A stretch of DNA of 6,953 nt from Patescibacteria group bacterium (GCA_018821685.1 JAHJLO010000100.1:1-6953), one strand, 5' to 3'. Counted from the stretch's first letter, positions 1 through 6,007 are shown. The notes: generated by a model from the sequence alone, not told the origin. Made by a program: numbers and translations.

Positions 1-1
1 T

Positions 2-598
2 TCTATTTCCATTAAAGCTATGAGCATTACTCACATCACAAATGAAATGGTTGAGAATGAACCTCTTTTTAAGGGTAGTGATACTTTTAACGAACTTCAA
101 AATCTGTTAAATGAAAATATCCTAGTTGCCCATAATGCTAAATTTGATATTGCTATGCTTGAAAATGACGGGATGAAGGTTCCTAATTATATTTGTACTT
201 TGCGTCTCGCAAGGTATTTGGATGAAAAAATGGAAATCCCAGAGTATAATTTGCAGTTTTTAAGATATTACTACAAAGTTAGTTTTGATGTAGAAATTAA
301 CCCCCATAGTGCGGATGGAGATGTCCTTGTTTTGGAAGCTGTGTATAAACATCTTTATGACAAGGCAAAAGAAAAAGCCAATGGGTCATCCGAAGAAGAA
401 ATAATAAAAAGAATGATGGATATTTCATCGAAACCTTCCATTATTAAGAAATTTGCTTTCGGAAAACATATGAATTCACTTGTCGAAGACGTTGCAAAAA
501 AAGACCCTGGATATTTACAGTGGCTATTACGAACAAAAGAAGAAGAGGGGACTGATGAGGATTGGATTTATACACTTAAACACTATTTAGGAAAATAA
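2..598 (+). CDS. DnaQ-like DEDDh 3'-5' exonuclease with ExoX-type C-terminal domain (5' partial)
   Basis: The frame is open to the left edge of the window, so this is the 3' part of a gene; the first internal ATG (base 20) is probably not the start, because the residues around it (SISIKAMSITHITNEMV) match the stretch that follows the first motif in DnaQ-type exonucleases. The Exo I motif (DxE) must lie upstream of the window. Numbering from that ATG, Exo II is HNAKFD at 38-43 and Exo III is HSADGD at 96-101, where H96 and D101 fit the HxAxxD signature of the DEDDh class. A second small domain at about 145-172 (FAFGKH then DPGYLQWLL) resembles the ExoX-like C-terminal domain. The family removes nucleotides from 3' ends in the cytoplasm using two metal ions, in proofreading, repair or DNA turnover. 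I infer a stand-alone ExoX-like nuclease rather than a polymerase III epsilon subunit, because of the C-terminal domain. The following gene points the other way. Confidence 0.85.
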   Translation, partial: SISIKAMSITHITNEMVENEPLFKGSDTFNELQNLLNENILVAHNAKFDIAMLENDGMKVPNYICTLRLARYLDEKMEIPEYNLQFLRYYYKVSFDVEINPHSADGDVLVLEAVYKHLYDKAKEKANGSSEEEIIKRMMDISSKPSIIKKFAFGKHMNSLVEDVAKKDPGYLQWLLRTKEEEGTDEDWIYTLKHYLGK

Positions 599-617
599 AT
601 AATTTTCATTCACAACC

Positions 618-638
618 AAAGGTGTGCACAGCTTTTTT
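618..638 (+). terminator. Weak hairpin with T-run just after the exonuclease gene
   Basis: A near-palindrome at 618-635 (AAAG, one G:G mismatch, TG, loop TGCA, CA, CTTT) begins 20 bases after the exonuclease stop codon and runs into six Ts (633-638). The stem is short and broken, so it is at best a weak intrinsic terminator. The hairpin at 691-736 is a better candidate for the same role. Confidence 0.25.
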
Positions 639-680
639 GAGAGAAAATAAGCCTGAATTTTTGAACGCCCCACCCTCTTT

Positions 681-706
681 GAACTGTACCCCCAAAAGTG
701 GACACG
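681..706. repeat. IS3-family-like terminal inverted repeat (possible solo remnant)
   Basis: The stretch GAACTGTACCCCCAAAAG followed by TGGACACG resembles from memory the ends of many IS3-family (IS150-like) elements, which often read close to TGAACTG-CCCCAAAAGTTGGAC. A partial mirror-image copy (CCCCTACTTTTGGG, 716-729) follows only 18 bases later, so no transposase or useful internal sequence remains. If this is an insertion-sequence trace, it is an internally deleted or solo end. The resemblance could also be chance around a terminator stem. Confidence 0.25.
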
Positions 707-736
707 AGACAAAGACCCCTACTTTTGGGATTTTTT
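691..736 (+). terminator. Putative Rho-independent terminator of the exonuclease transcript
   Basis: CCCAAAAGT (691-699) pairs perfectly with ACTTTTGGG (721-729). The stem extends inward by a G:T and a G:C pair to 701/719, leaving a 17-nt loop. It is followed at once by A and six Ts (731-736), the form of an intrinsic terminator on the plus strand, about 90 bases after the exonuclease stop codon. The left arm lies inside a sequence that also resembles an IS3-family terminal repeat (see the separate entry), so the hairpin may derive from a mobile-element remnant. Confidence 0.5.
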
Positions 737-739
737 GCT

Positions 740-775
740 CAGACCTTTTAGAAACGATCGTTTCTAAAAGGTCTG
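740..775. repeat. Perfect 36-bp palindrome
   Basis: The two 18-base halves are exact reverse complements with no spacer: CAGACCTTTTAGAAACGA and its complement, centred between bases 757 and 758 on CGATCG. No T-run follows on the plus strand (GATTTAG comes next), so it does not look like an ordinary terminator. It starts four bases after the T-run of the preceding hairpin. Possible roles are a binding site for a dimeric protein, a cruciform-forming site, or one copy of a dispersed palindromic repeat. The perfect symmetry is seen directly; the role is unknown. Confidence 0.85.
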
Positions 776-848
776 GATTTAGAACAATTTAAAATTCTCA
801 ATTCTCGCAGGATATTTTAAGTTCTTTTGTAATAACCCAGGAAACAAA

Positions 849-880
849 AAACCCTTTCAGCCAGTAGGCTGAAAGGGTTT
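849..880 (-). terminator. Rho-independent terminator of the leftward zinc-ribbon gene
   Basis: AAACCCTTTCAGCC (849-862) and GGCTGAAAGGGTTT (867-880) form a perfect 14-bp stem with a 4-base loop, AGTA. Read on the minus strand, the stem lies 13 bases after the stop codon of the 894-1199 gene and runs into TTT-G-TTT. That makes it a strong intrinsic terminator for this gene. The plus-strand T-rich stretch (889-902) begins too far from the stem to be the main signal. Confidence 0.85.
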
Positions 881-893
881 AATACACTTCTTT

Positions 894-1199
894 TTATTTT
901 TTAACTCTTTTTTCGGTGTTTATAAAAGGAGTGCCTTTCCCTTGTGGGTCGATTCGTGGTCCATTTATTATCCTCCACTGTCTACATCTTTCTTCTGGTG
1001 TCACCATTGGTCTTCTCAATATATCAATTTCTTCTCTTGCACACATGGGACAGTCATGAATAAACATATTTCTATGGTAAGTGTCTTCTTCTGGAGACAC
1101 TCGGTGTTCGTCGGCTTTTATTTTGTAATCAATATGATACCAAATTTTGTGTTTAGAGCAGTAGATATTTTTTTTCGGATCAAATCTTTGTTCTGACAT
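894..1199 (-). CDS. Small zinc-ribbon-like protein of unknown function (101 aa)
   Basis: This is a hypothetical protein that I cannot assign to a named family. The start chosen (MSEQRFDP) lies 9 bases after a strong Shine-Dalgarno, GGAGGAG; an in-frame ATG seven codons earlier would overlap that site and has none of its own. Likely metal ligands are C14-x2-H17 (CSKH) and C50-x2-C53 (CPMC), a two-knuckle arrangement typical of small zinc ribbons. The middle is rich in charged residues, and the C-terminal 40 residues are basic and hydrophilic. There is no signal peptide or membrane segment, so a cytoplasmic protein is expected. It is paralogous to the broken gene at 1356-1560: both share K-x3-C-x2-[HC]-K-x-W near the N-terminus and IH-x-CP-x-C later. 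It has its own promoter region and terminator, so it is a single-gene unit. Nucleic-acid or protein binding is a guess from the fold type only. Confidence 0.75.
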   Translation of the reverse strand: MSEQRFDPKKNIYCSKHKIWYHIDYKIKADEHRVSPEEDTYHRNMFIHDCPMCAREEIDILRRPMVTPEERCRQWRIINGPRIDPQGKGTPFINTEKRVKK

Positions 1200-1208
1200 T
1201 TTTTTTAA

Positions 1209-1215
1209 CTCCTCC
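1209..1215 (-). promoter_or_regulatory. Strong Shine-Dalgarno of the 101-aa zinc-ribbon gene
   Basis: On the minus strand, GGAGGAG sits 9 bases before ATG at 1199. It fixes the start at MSEQ rather than at the upstream in-frame ATGs, one of which (ATGGAGGAG) includes the site itself. Confidence 0.8.
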
Positions 1216-1256
1216 ATTAAAATAGTAAATAAAAAAACATAACTTTTTCTCTTTTT

Positions 1257-1290
1257 ATAATACATTTTTTACGGAAAATTGAAAGAAAAA
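1257..1290 (-). promoter_or_regulatory. Putative promoter of the 101-aa gene, with conserved 16-nt block
   Basis: On the minus strand, TTTCAA (1279-1284), a 16-base spacer and TATTAT (1257-1262) form a plausible -35/-10 pair; the -10 is good and the -35 is weak. The block TTTTTCTTTCAATTTT (1275-1290) recurs exactly upstream of the other small gene (1628-1643), again just before a TATTAT. This repetition supports a real promoter or a shared regulatory site. Confidence 0.55.
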
Positions 1291-1309
1291 CAAATTTATT
1301 GAAAAATTC

Positions 1310-1349
1310 AAAAAGTCTTTTGCCCCCCCACTCGGGCAAAAGACTTTTT
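1310..1349 (-). terminator. Strong hairpin terminator after the second leftward gene
   Basis: AAAAAGTCTTTTGCCC (1310-1325) pairs along 16 bp with GGGCAAAAGACTTTTT (1334-1349) around an 8-base loop. On the minus strand it follows the stop codon at 1356-1358 by six bases and ends in five Ts, then GAATTTTTC. It separates the two paralogous genes, so each is transcribed as its own unit. It could also work for plus-strand transcripts because both arms carry A/T tracts. Confidence 0.85.
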
Positions 1350-1355
1350 TAGAAC

Positions 1356-1560
1356 TTAAGAGTTTTCTAACTTTAAAAACAGATGACTACTTTTTTGAAG
1401 TCTTTCTTTTACACAATAAGGACAACCATGAATCATCATTGGAGAGTTTCGATCTTTCCTCCATCTTTTTTCTTTCTTCAACACTTTTTTTTCGGTTATG
1501 CCATTCTTTGCAACTCCCACAAAAATATTCTTTTTCTGGTCCAGAATCTGTTCTTGGCAT
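1356..1560 (-). pseudogene. Frameshifted small zinc-ribbon-like gene (paralogue of the 894-1199 gene)
   Basis: A strong Shine-Dalgarno (AAAGGAGGG) lies 4 bases before ATG at 1560. From it the frame reads MPRTDSGPEKEYFCGSCKEW and stops after 57 residues at 1387-1389. The second half of the expected protein lies in another frame: RWRKDRNSPMMIHGCPYC, then to the stop at 1356-1358. The two halves join if one base is dropped from a run of eight As on the coding strand (1485-1492). The restored protein has 67 residues, with C14-x2-C17 and C46-x2-C49. It aligns with the intact neighbour at the N-terminal P-x-K-x3-C motif and at IH-x-CP-x-C. It lacks the neighbour's C-terminal 40 or so residues. The cause may be a homopolymer sequencing error, a real mutation, or expression by polymerase slippage on the A-run. 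The intact promoter, ribosome site and terminator argue that it is either working or recently broken. The biochemical function is unknown. Confidence 0.7.
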
Positions 1561-1564
1561 TTTA

Positions 1565-1573
1565 CCCTCCTTT
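1565..1573 (-). promoter_or_regulatory. Strong Shine-Dalgarno of the frameshifted zinc-ribbon gene
   Basis: On the minus strand, AAAGGAGGG precedes ATG (1560) by 4 bases. It identifies the true start and shows that the longer open frame running from 1619 is spurious at its beginning, since that frame would read through the promoter and the ribosome site. Confidence 0.8.
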
Positions 1574-1608
1574 GTTGAACAATAAAAAGGATGATTCCTT
1601 GTCCATAC

Positions 1609-1643
1609 ATAATACGCATTATTTACTAAAATTGAAAGAAAAA
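1609..1643 (-). promoter_or_regulatory. Putative promoter of the frameshifted gene, second copy of the 16-nt block
   Basis: On the minus strand, TTTCAA (1632-1637), a 17-base spacer and TATTAT (1609-1614) repeat the layout found before the neighbouring paralogue. The 16-base block at 1628-1643 is identical to 1275-1290. It lies 25 bases before the start of the rightward adaptor gene, so a regulator bound here could affect both directions. Confidence 0.55.
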
Positions 1644-1668
1644 TAGGAATTTATCCGTACTAATAAAC

Positions 1669-3432
1669 ATGAAAACAAAATTAAATAATATCTTTAAAAT
1701 TATTATAGATAATAAAAAACTTTTTGCTGCAGTCTTAGTTGCAGTTTTGTTTATAGGTTTTTTTGGCTGGCAGTATCTTTTTACTAATGGAGAAGAAAGT
1801 AGTTATACAACAAAAGCCGTCGAAATTGGTGATCTCAAATCTATAGTTCCTGGAACGGGACAGGTAGTCGTATCAAGTCAAATTGATATTAAACCCCAAG
1901 CTTCAGGGGTTGTTGTTTATGTAGCTACTACCAACGGGCAGTATTTAAAAAAGTGGGATCTCATCGCTCAACTTGATATTTCTGATGCTCAAAAAACGGT
2001 TAGAGATGCTGAAATTAACTTAGAAAATGCAAAAAATGAGTACAATAAATTTATTGAACCAGCTGATGAGCTTTCTATCCTTCAGGCAGAAAATGATCTA
2101 TCACAAGCAAGAGAGAAAAAAATAAATGCAGAAAGTGATCTAGAAAAAACATATGAAGACGGTTACAATACTGTTTCTTCTGCTTTTCTAGATTTACCCG
2201 GAATAATAAGCGGTTTGAATGACCTCCTGTTTTTGAGCACCTTGAGTGATAATCAGTGGAATATTGATTATTATTATTCTAGTACTGTTAATTCGGCAGG
2301 TTTTAATGGTTTAGCTCTTAGAGATTTGACCTATGATAATTATCAAGTAGCTCGTAATTCATATGACGAAAGCTTCGATACTTATAAAAATATCAGTCGG
2401 TATTCTTCAGAAGATTTAATCGAATCTATTATTTTAAAAACTTACAATACCTCCAAGGCAATATCAGATTCTGTTAAGACCTCCAATAACCTTATTCAAT
2501 TTTATCAAGATGAATTGAGTAAAATTTCTCAAACACCAAAAACTCTTTCCAACCAACATTTAATTACTCTCGATGGTTATACTAGTAAAATAAACAGCCA
2601 CCTTTCTTCTTTACTTAATATAAAAAATACTATCAGTACAAGTAAAGAAGATATTATAAATGCTGAAAGAGATATTGTGGAAAAAGAAAAAACATTAAAA
2701 AATCTTATTGATGGACCCGATGAGTTTGATTTAGAAACCAAAAAATTATCTTTGCAACAAAAAGAAAATTCGTTAGCTGATGCAAAAGAAAAACTATCAG
2801 ACTATTACATCGTGGCTCCTTTTAATGGAATTATCACAGGAATGGATTTAAGGGTCGGAGATAGTGTTTCCTCTGGTTCCGTAGCTTCTTTGGTTTCTGT
2901 AGATAAATTTATTGAAACTAGTTTGAATGAGGCTGACATCTCCCAAATTAAATTAGGACAAAAAGTAACTATTACTTTTGATGCTATAGAGGATTTTGAA
3001 ATTGAAGGGGAAATTTCAGAAATAGATGTCCTAGGTACCGTTAATCAGGGAGTAGTTGAATATGGAGTAAAAATTTCTTTTGACGATCAAGACTCTAGGA
3101 TTAAACCAGGGATGAGCGCTTCAGTAGACATTGTTGTAGAGAGTCGAGAAAATGTTTTATTGATCCCCAATTCTGCTATAAAAGGAAACGAAAGAATGAA
3201 AATGGTTCAGGTTTTAAAAGATAATGAAATCGTCAATACAAAAGTTGAAACAGGTTTGACCAACGACATCTTAACCGAAATAATATCTGGACTCAATGAG
3301 GGCGATTTAGTTATTACTCAAACAAGCTCAACTGTAAGCACTTCTTTAGATAAATCTTCTGCTCCTGAACCTGGTTCTGGAGGAGGTGGCGGAAATAATG
3401 ATGCTATGAGAATGATGCGTCAAATTCAGTAA
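1669..3432 (+). CDS. Membrane-fusion (MacA/HlyD-type) periplasmic adaptor subunit of an ABC exporter
   Basis: This is the adaptor that links a MacB-type permease to the outer face of the cell envelope. Residues 1-17 are basic and cytoplasmic, followed by one membrane anchor at about 18-38. The first half of the lipoyl (barrel-sandwich) domain is at about 50-105, and the second half is at 378-410 (YIVAPFNGIITGMDLRVGD). A beta-barrel follows at about 411-490 (the GQKVTITFDA and IKPGMSASVDI signatures), then a membrane-proximal domain at 491-552 (LLIPNSAI, GLNEGDLVIT). The last 35 residues are Ser/Gly-rich and probably disordered. The alpha-hairpin is unusually large (106-377): two coiled arms with mirrored motifs (EPADEL at 130-135, GPDEF at 349-353) enclose about 160 residues of mostly helical sequence. 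With 587 residues it is far longer than the roughly 370-390 of typical MacA. No Shine-Dalgarno is visible before the start, but the start fits the anchor. It is six bases from the ATPase gene. The substrate is unknown. Confidence 0.88.
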   Translation: MKTKLNNIFKIIIDNKKLFAAVLVAVLFIGFFGWQYLFTNGEESSYTTKAVEIGDLKSIVPGTGQVVVSSQIDIKPQASGVVVYVATTNGQYLKKWDLIAQLDISDAQKTVRDAEINLENAKNEYNKFIEPADELSILQAENDLSQAREKKINAESDLEKTYEDGYNTVSSAFLDLPGIISGLNDLLFLSTLSDNQWNIDYYYSSTVNSAGFNGLALRDLTYDNYQVARNSYDESFDTYKNISRYSSEDLIESIILKTYNTSKAISDSVKTSNNLIQFYQDELSKISQTPKTLSNQHLITLDGYTSKINSHLSSLLNIKNTISTSKEDIINAERDIVEKEKTLKNLIDGPDEFDLETKKLSLQQKENSLADAKEKLSDYYIVAPFNGIITGMDLRVGDSVSSGSVASLVSVDKFIETSLNEADISQIKLGQKVTITFDAIEDFEIEGEISEIDVLGTVNQGVVEYGVKISFDDQDSRIKPGMSASVDIVVESRENVLLIPNSAIKGNERMKMVQVLKDNEIVNTKVETGLTNDILTEIISGLNEGDLVITQTSSTVSTSLDKSSAPEPGSGGGGGNNDAMRMMRQIQ

Positions 3433-3438
3433 TAAATT

Positions 3439-4155
3439 ATGATTGAATGTAAAAATATATCAAAAACATATAAAAGCGGGGCAGCTGAAACCAAAGCCTT
3501 AAAAAATGTATCCTTTAAAATTAAAGAGGGTGAATTCGTTGCAATTATTGGTCAGTCTGGTTCGGGTAAATCAACCTTGATGAATATTATAGGAGCACTC
3601 GATGTCCCTTCAAATGGCAGCTATTTTTTGGATGGTTCTGATATCTCTAGCCTTTCGGAAGATGAGCTTGCAGATATTAGAAAAAAGAAAATAGGTTTTG
3701 TTTTTCAATCCTTCAACCTTTTAAAAAGAACATCTGTTTTGAGGAATGTTGTTTTGCCTTTAATCTATGAAGAAATGGACAAGAAAAAAAGAGAAGAGCT
3801 GGCTCGAAAAGCATTAAGAGGAGTTGATTTGAGTGAAGATCATTTCTTTCATTTATCAAATCAACTTTCAGGGGGACAAATGCAAAGAGTTGCTATCGCA
3901 AGAGCATTGGTAAATGATCCTGCTATAATTTTGGCTGATGAACCTACTGGAAATTTAGATAGCAAAACGGGTGATATTATTTTAAAAACTTTTATTGACT
4001 TAAATAAAAAAGGAAAGACAATAATTTTAATTACACACGAGCAATCCATCGCTGAATATGCCAGTCGGATAATCACACTGAAAGATGGTGAGATTATCGA
4101 AGATTTTGATAATAACGAAAAATCAAAATTAATTCCGATACTTAAAAACAAATAA
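3439..4155 (+). CDS. MacB/LolD-type ABC transporter ATP-binding protein
   Basis: This ATPase drives the export complex formed with the flanking adaptor and permease. All nucleotide-binding motifs are intact: Walker A GQSGSGKST at 38-46, Q-loop Q90 (FVFQSFNLL), signature LSGGQ at 143-147, Walker B IILADEP at 163-169 with catalytic E168, D-loop GNLD at 171-174, and switch H200 (ITHE). The length of 238 residues is standard for the stand-alone ATPases of the MacB/LolD/FtsE group, and QSFNLLKRTSVLRNV is typical of that group. In MacB proper the ATPase and permease are fused; here they are separate genes, as in the YknXYZ-type arrangement of Firmicutes. The protein acts on the cytoplasmic side of the membrane, as a dimer. 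The gene starts 6 bases after the adaptor stop and ends 4 bases before the permease, so co-transcription is nearly certain. No Shine-Dalgarno is visible. Confidence 0.93.
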   Translation: MIECKNISKTYKSGAAETKALKNVSFKIKEGEFVAIIGQSGSGKSTLMNIIGALDVPSNGSYFLDGSDISSLSEDELADIRKKKIGFVFQSFNLLKRTSVLRNVVLPLIYEEMDKKKREELARKALRGVDLSEDHFFHLSNQLSGGQMQRVAIARALVNDPAIILADEPTGNLDSKTGDIILKTFIDLNKKGKTIILITHEQSIAEYASRIITLKDGEIIEDFDNNEKSKLIPILKNK

Positions 4156-4159
4156 TTAT

Positions 4160-5380
4160 ATGTTATATAGAGATTTACTAGAAGAAACATTTCTTGCTAT
4201 TTTAAGCAACAAGGTAAGATCGGGGCTAACGGCCCTAGGTATTGTTATTGGTATTGGTTCGGTTGTGGCTATGATGTCTATTGGGCAAGGAGCTACGGCT
4301 GACATTACTTCCAATATTCAATCTTTGGGTTCAAACCTTCTAATTGTTAGCCCTGGTTCGCAAGGAGGTGTTGGTTCAAATGTACGACAAGGACAAGGCT
4401 CGGCTCAAACTCTTGTGCTTTCGGATTCAGATGCTATTAAAGAAAATATTTCTTCTGCGGTTTCTGTGGCACCTACGGTTTCAACAAAGAAGCAGGTTAT
4501 TTATAAAACCAATAATACCAACACTAGCATTTATGGAGTTGACGCTGAATATTTAGTAATAAAAAATTTAGAAATGGAATTTGGTAATTTTATCAGCGAC
4601 TCTGTGAAAAGAAACTCAAGAGTGGCGGTTCTTGGTCCTACAGCAAGAGATGATTTATTCGGAGAAAACGTTGACCCTGTAGGAGAGTCTATTAAAATAG
4701 ACACACAAAAATTCACAGTAATTGGAGTGACTCAAGCAAAAGGGGGAACAGGTTTTGGAAGCTCGGATGACTTGATTTATATTCCTCTTACTACTGCACA
4801 AACCTATTTTACAGGAAGCGAAGTCCTTTCTAATATAAGTGTACAGGTAGAAAGTGAAGAATTAATGGTTGTTGCTCAGAATGAAATAAATACTCTTTTG
4901 CTTGAAAGACATAAAATTTCAAACTCAGAAGAAGCTGATTTTTCTATTATGAATCAGTCTGACATTATGGACACAGTTTCTTCTGTTACAGGGGCTCTTA
5001 CGTTACTTTTGGGAGCCATTGCGGGGATATCCTTGGTTGTGGGAGGAATTGGAATTATGAACATGATGTTAACCACAGTAACCGAAAGAACCCGAGAAAT
5101 AGGATTAAGAAAATCTTTAGGGGCTAAGAGAAAAGATATCACTATGCAATTTTTAATGGAATCAATTGTGCTGACTGTGGTGGGAGGTGTTATCGGAATA
5201 TTTTTTGGGTGGGCTGTTTCTTGGCTGGTGGGTAAATTTGGGGACATGACTACTGTCGTTACTTTCTCCTCTATTTTTCTATCTTTTGGAGTCTCTGCTT
5301 TTATCGGTTTGGTTTTTGGATACTATCCGGCTCGTAACGCTGCGTCTCTCAATCCCATTGAAGCTTTACGTTATGAATAA
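4160..5380 (+). CDS. MacB/FtsX-type ABC transporter permease
   Basis: This is the membrane subunit of the exporter. Its layout is that of the MacB permease half: an amphipathic N-terminus, TM1 at about 22-42 (ALGIVIGIGSVVAMMSIGQG), a large extracytoplasmic MacB-PCD-type domain at about 43-277, then TM2 at 278-302, TM3 at 333-357 and TM4 at 369-390. The cytoplasmic loop after TM2 holds TERTREIGLRKSLGAKRKDI (308-327), the conserved coupling segment contacting the ATPase. The C-terminus YYPARNAASLNPIEALRYE is the usual family ending. The 406 residues equal the typical length of separate MacB-like permeases. MacB-type systems do not pass substrate through the membrane; they use ATP to move the periplasmic domain and push substrate outward (mechanotransmission). 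Substrates in other systems include macrolides, peptides and lipoproteins; none can be assigned here. The start lies 4 bases after the ATPase stop, without a Shine-Dalgarno. Confidence 0.93.
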   Translation: MLYRDLLEETFLAILSNKVRSGLTALGIVIGIGSVVAMMSIGQGATADITSNIQSLGSNLLIVSPGSQGGVGSNVRQGQGSAQTLVLSDSDAIKENISSAVSVAPTVSTKKQVIYKTNNTNTSIYGVDAEYLVIKNLEMEFGNFISDSVKRNSRVAVLGPTARDDLFGENVDPVGESIKIDTQKFTVIGVTQAKGGTGFGSSDDLIYIPLTTAQTYFTGSEVLSNISVQVESEELMVVAQNEINTLLLERHKISNSEEADFSIMNQSDIMDTVSSVTGALTLLLGAIAGISLVVGGIGIMNMMLTTVTERTREIGLRKSLGAKRKDITMQFLMESIVLTVVGGVIGIFFGWAVSWLVGKFGDMTTVVTFSSIFLSFGVSAFIGLVFGYYPARNAASLNPIEALRYE

Positions 5381-5401
5381 ATTTTTTTTAAAACAAAGGT
5401 G

Positions 5402-5434
5402 GTTAATTGTTAGTTAATCAGATAATATATTAGT
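5402..5434 (+). promoter_or_regulatory. Possible promoter/operator before the sigma factor gene
   Basis: The 54-bp gap between permease and sigma gene contains two direct copies of GTTAAT (5402-5407 and 5413-5418), 11 bp apart (one helical turn). GATAAT (5421-5426), a fair -10 hexamer, follows and ends 8 bases before the ATG. Transcription from it would begin at or next to the start codon, giving a nearly leaderless mRNA. No convincing -35 is present at 17 bases. The AT-rich context makes chance matches likely. Confidence 0.3.
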
Positions 5435-6007
5435 ATGGAAAGCACAGAAAAAACTGATGGACAGTTAGTTGAATTATCTTTAAAAAACAAGGATTTTTTT
5501 GCATATCTAATTGATAGATATGAGGATAAAATTTTTCGCTATGTAAAAAGAATAACAAATGTTAGAGAAGATGATTTATATGATATTCTCCAAGATATTT
5601 TTATTAAGGTTTACGAGAATTTAAATGGTTATGATTCTGACTTAAGTTTTTCTTCTTGGATTTATCGAATTGCTCATAATCAAGTTATAGATAATCACCG
5701 AAAAGATAAAGCTCGTCCTCATGGAAACTCGATTGATGTGGACGAAGCTGTCTTGCAAAATATCGCAAATGATTTTGACATTTTAAAAGAAGCTAGCTTA
5801 GAATACAATAAAAAATACATTGAAAAAGCTTTAAATAGCCTGGATGAAAATAATAAAGAAGTTTTAATTCTTAGGTTTTTTGAAGAAAAAGATTACAAAG
5901 AAATATCTGATATTTTAAAGAAACCTATGGGAACAGTAGCTACTTTAATAAACAGAGCGAAAAAACAATTTAAAGAAAATTATAAACAATATGTTCAAAA
6001 TATATAA
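5435..6007 (+). CDS. ECF-family (sigma-70 group 4) RNA polymerase sigma factor
   Basis: This is a transcription initiation factor that would redirect RNA polymerase to a small set of promoters. It has the two-domain form of ECF sigmas. Region 2 spans about 22-90, with the core-binding helix YDILQDIFIKVYENL (49-63) and the promoter-melting and -10 recognition stretch FSSWIYRIAHNQVIDNHRK (72-90). An acidic linker follows (about 91-125). Region 4 spans about 126-182, with the helix-turn-helix DYKEISDILKKPMGTVATLINRAKKQFK split over 153-180. The 190 residues are normal for the family, and there is no extra C-terminal sensor domain. The gene sits 54 bases after the permease and 18 bases before a three-helix membrane protein that is the natural candidate for its regulator. 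No Shine-Dalgarno is present. A link to envelope stress and to the upstream exporter is inferred from position alone. Confidence 0.92.
   Translation: MESTEKTDGQLVELSLKNKDFFAYLIDRYEDKIFRYVKRITNVREDDLYDILQDIFIKVYENLNGYDSDLSFSSWIYRIAHNQVIDNHRKDKARPHGNSIDVDEAVLQNIANDFDILKEASLEYNKKYIEKALNSLDENNKEVLILRFFEEKDYKEISDILKKPMGTVATLINRAKKQFKENYKQYVQNI

Noticed and set aside
781..828. Imperfect inverted repeat AGAAC-(AAT)-TTAAAAT ... ATTTTAA-GTTCT with a short T-run
   Set aside because: The stem is almost all A/T with a 3-base bulge, which is expected by chance in such DNA; I do not call it a terminator.
942..1196. Rightward open frame of 84 codons opposite the small zinc-ribbon gene
   Set aside because: It is antisense to a gene with a clear Shine-Dalgarno, promoter, terminator and paralogue, and has no ribosome site or recognisable motif of its own.
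1485..1493. Programmed -1 frameshift at the A-run
   Set aside because: In the -1 frame the codons after the run reach TGA immediately, so a -1 slip cannot make the two-CxxC protein; only +1, -2 or a lost base can.
1561..1619. Upstream extension of the frame that carries the second half of the frameshifted gene (MRIMYGQGIIL...)
   Set aside because: This part would translate the -10 region and the Shine-Dalgarno; the paralogue comparison puts the real start at 1560 in another frame.
1383..1646. Rightward open frame of 87 codons opposite the frameshifted gene
   Set aside because: Its Phe-rich sequence is what the complement of the A-rich coding strand produces; it has no start signal and would run through the opposing promoter.
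1646..1668. ECF-type promoter (GGAATTT as -35) before the adaptor gene
   Set aside because: A matching -10 at 16-17 bases would fall on the start codon, and no GTC/TCTA-like element is present.
3861..4190. Leftward frame of 109 codons inside the ATPase gene, and similar leftward frames inside the permease, sigma and membrane-protein genes
   Set aside because: All are antisense to genes with intact family motifs and show no start signals or motifs.
4344..4556. Rightward frame of 70 codons inside the permease gene
   Set aside because: It overlaps the extracytoplasmic domain of the permease in a second frame and has no independent support.
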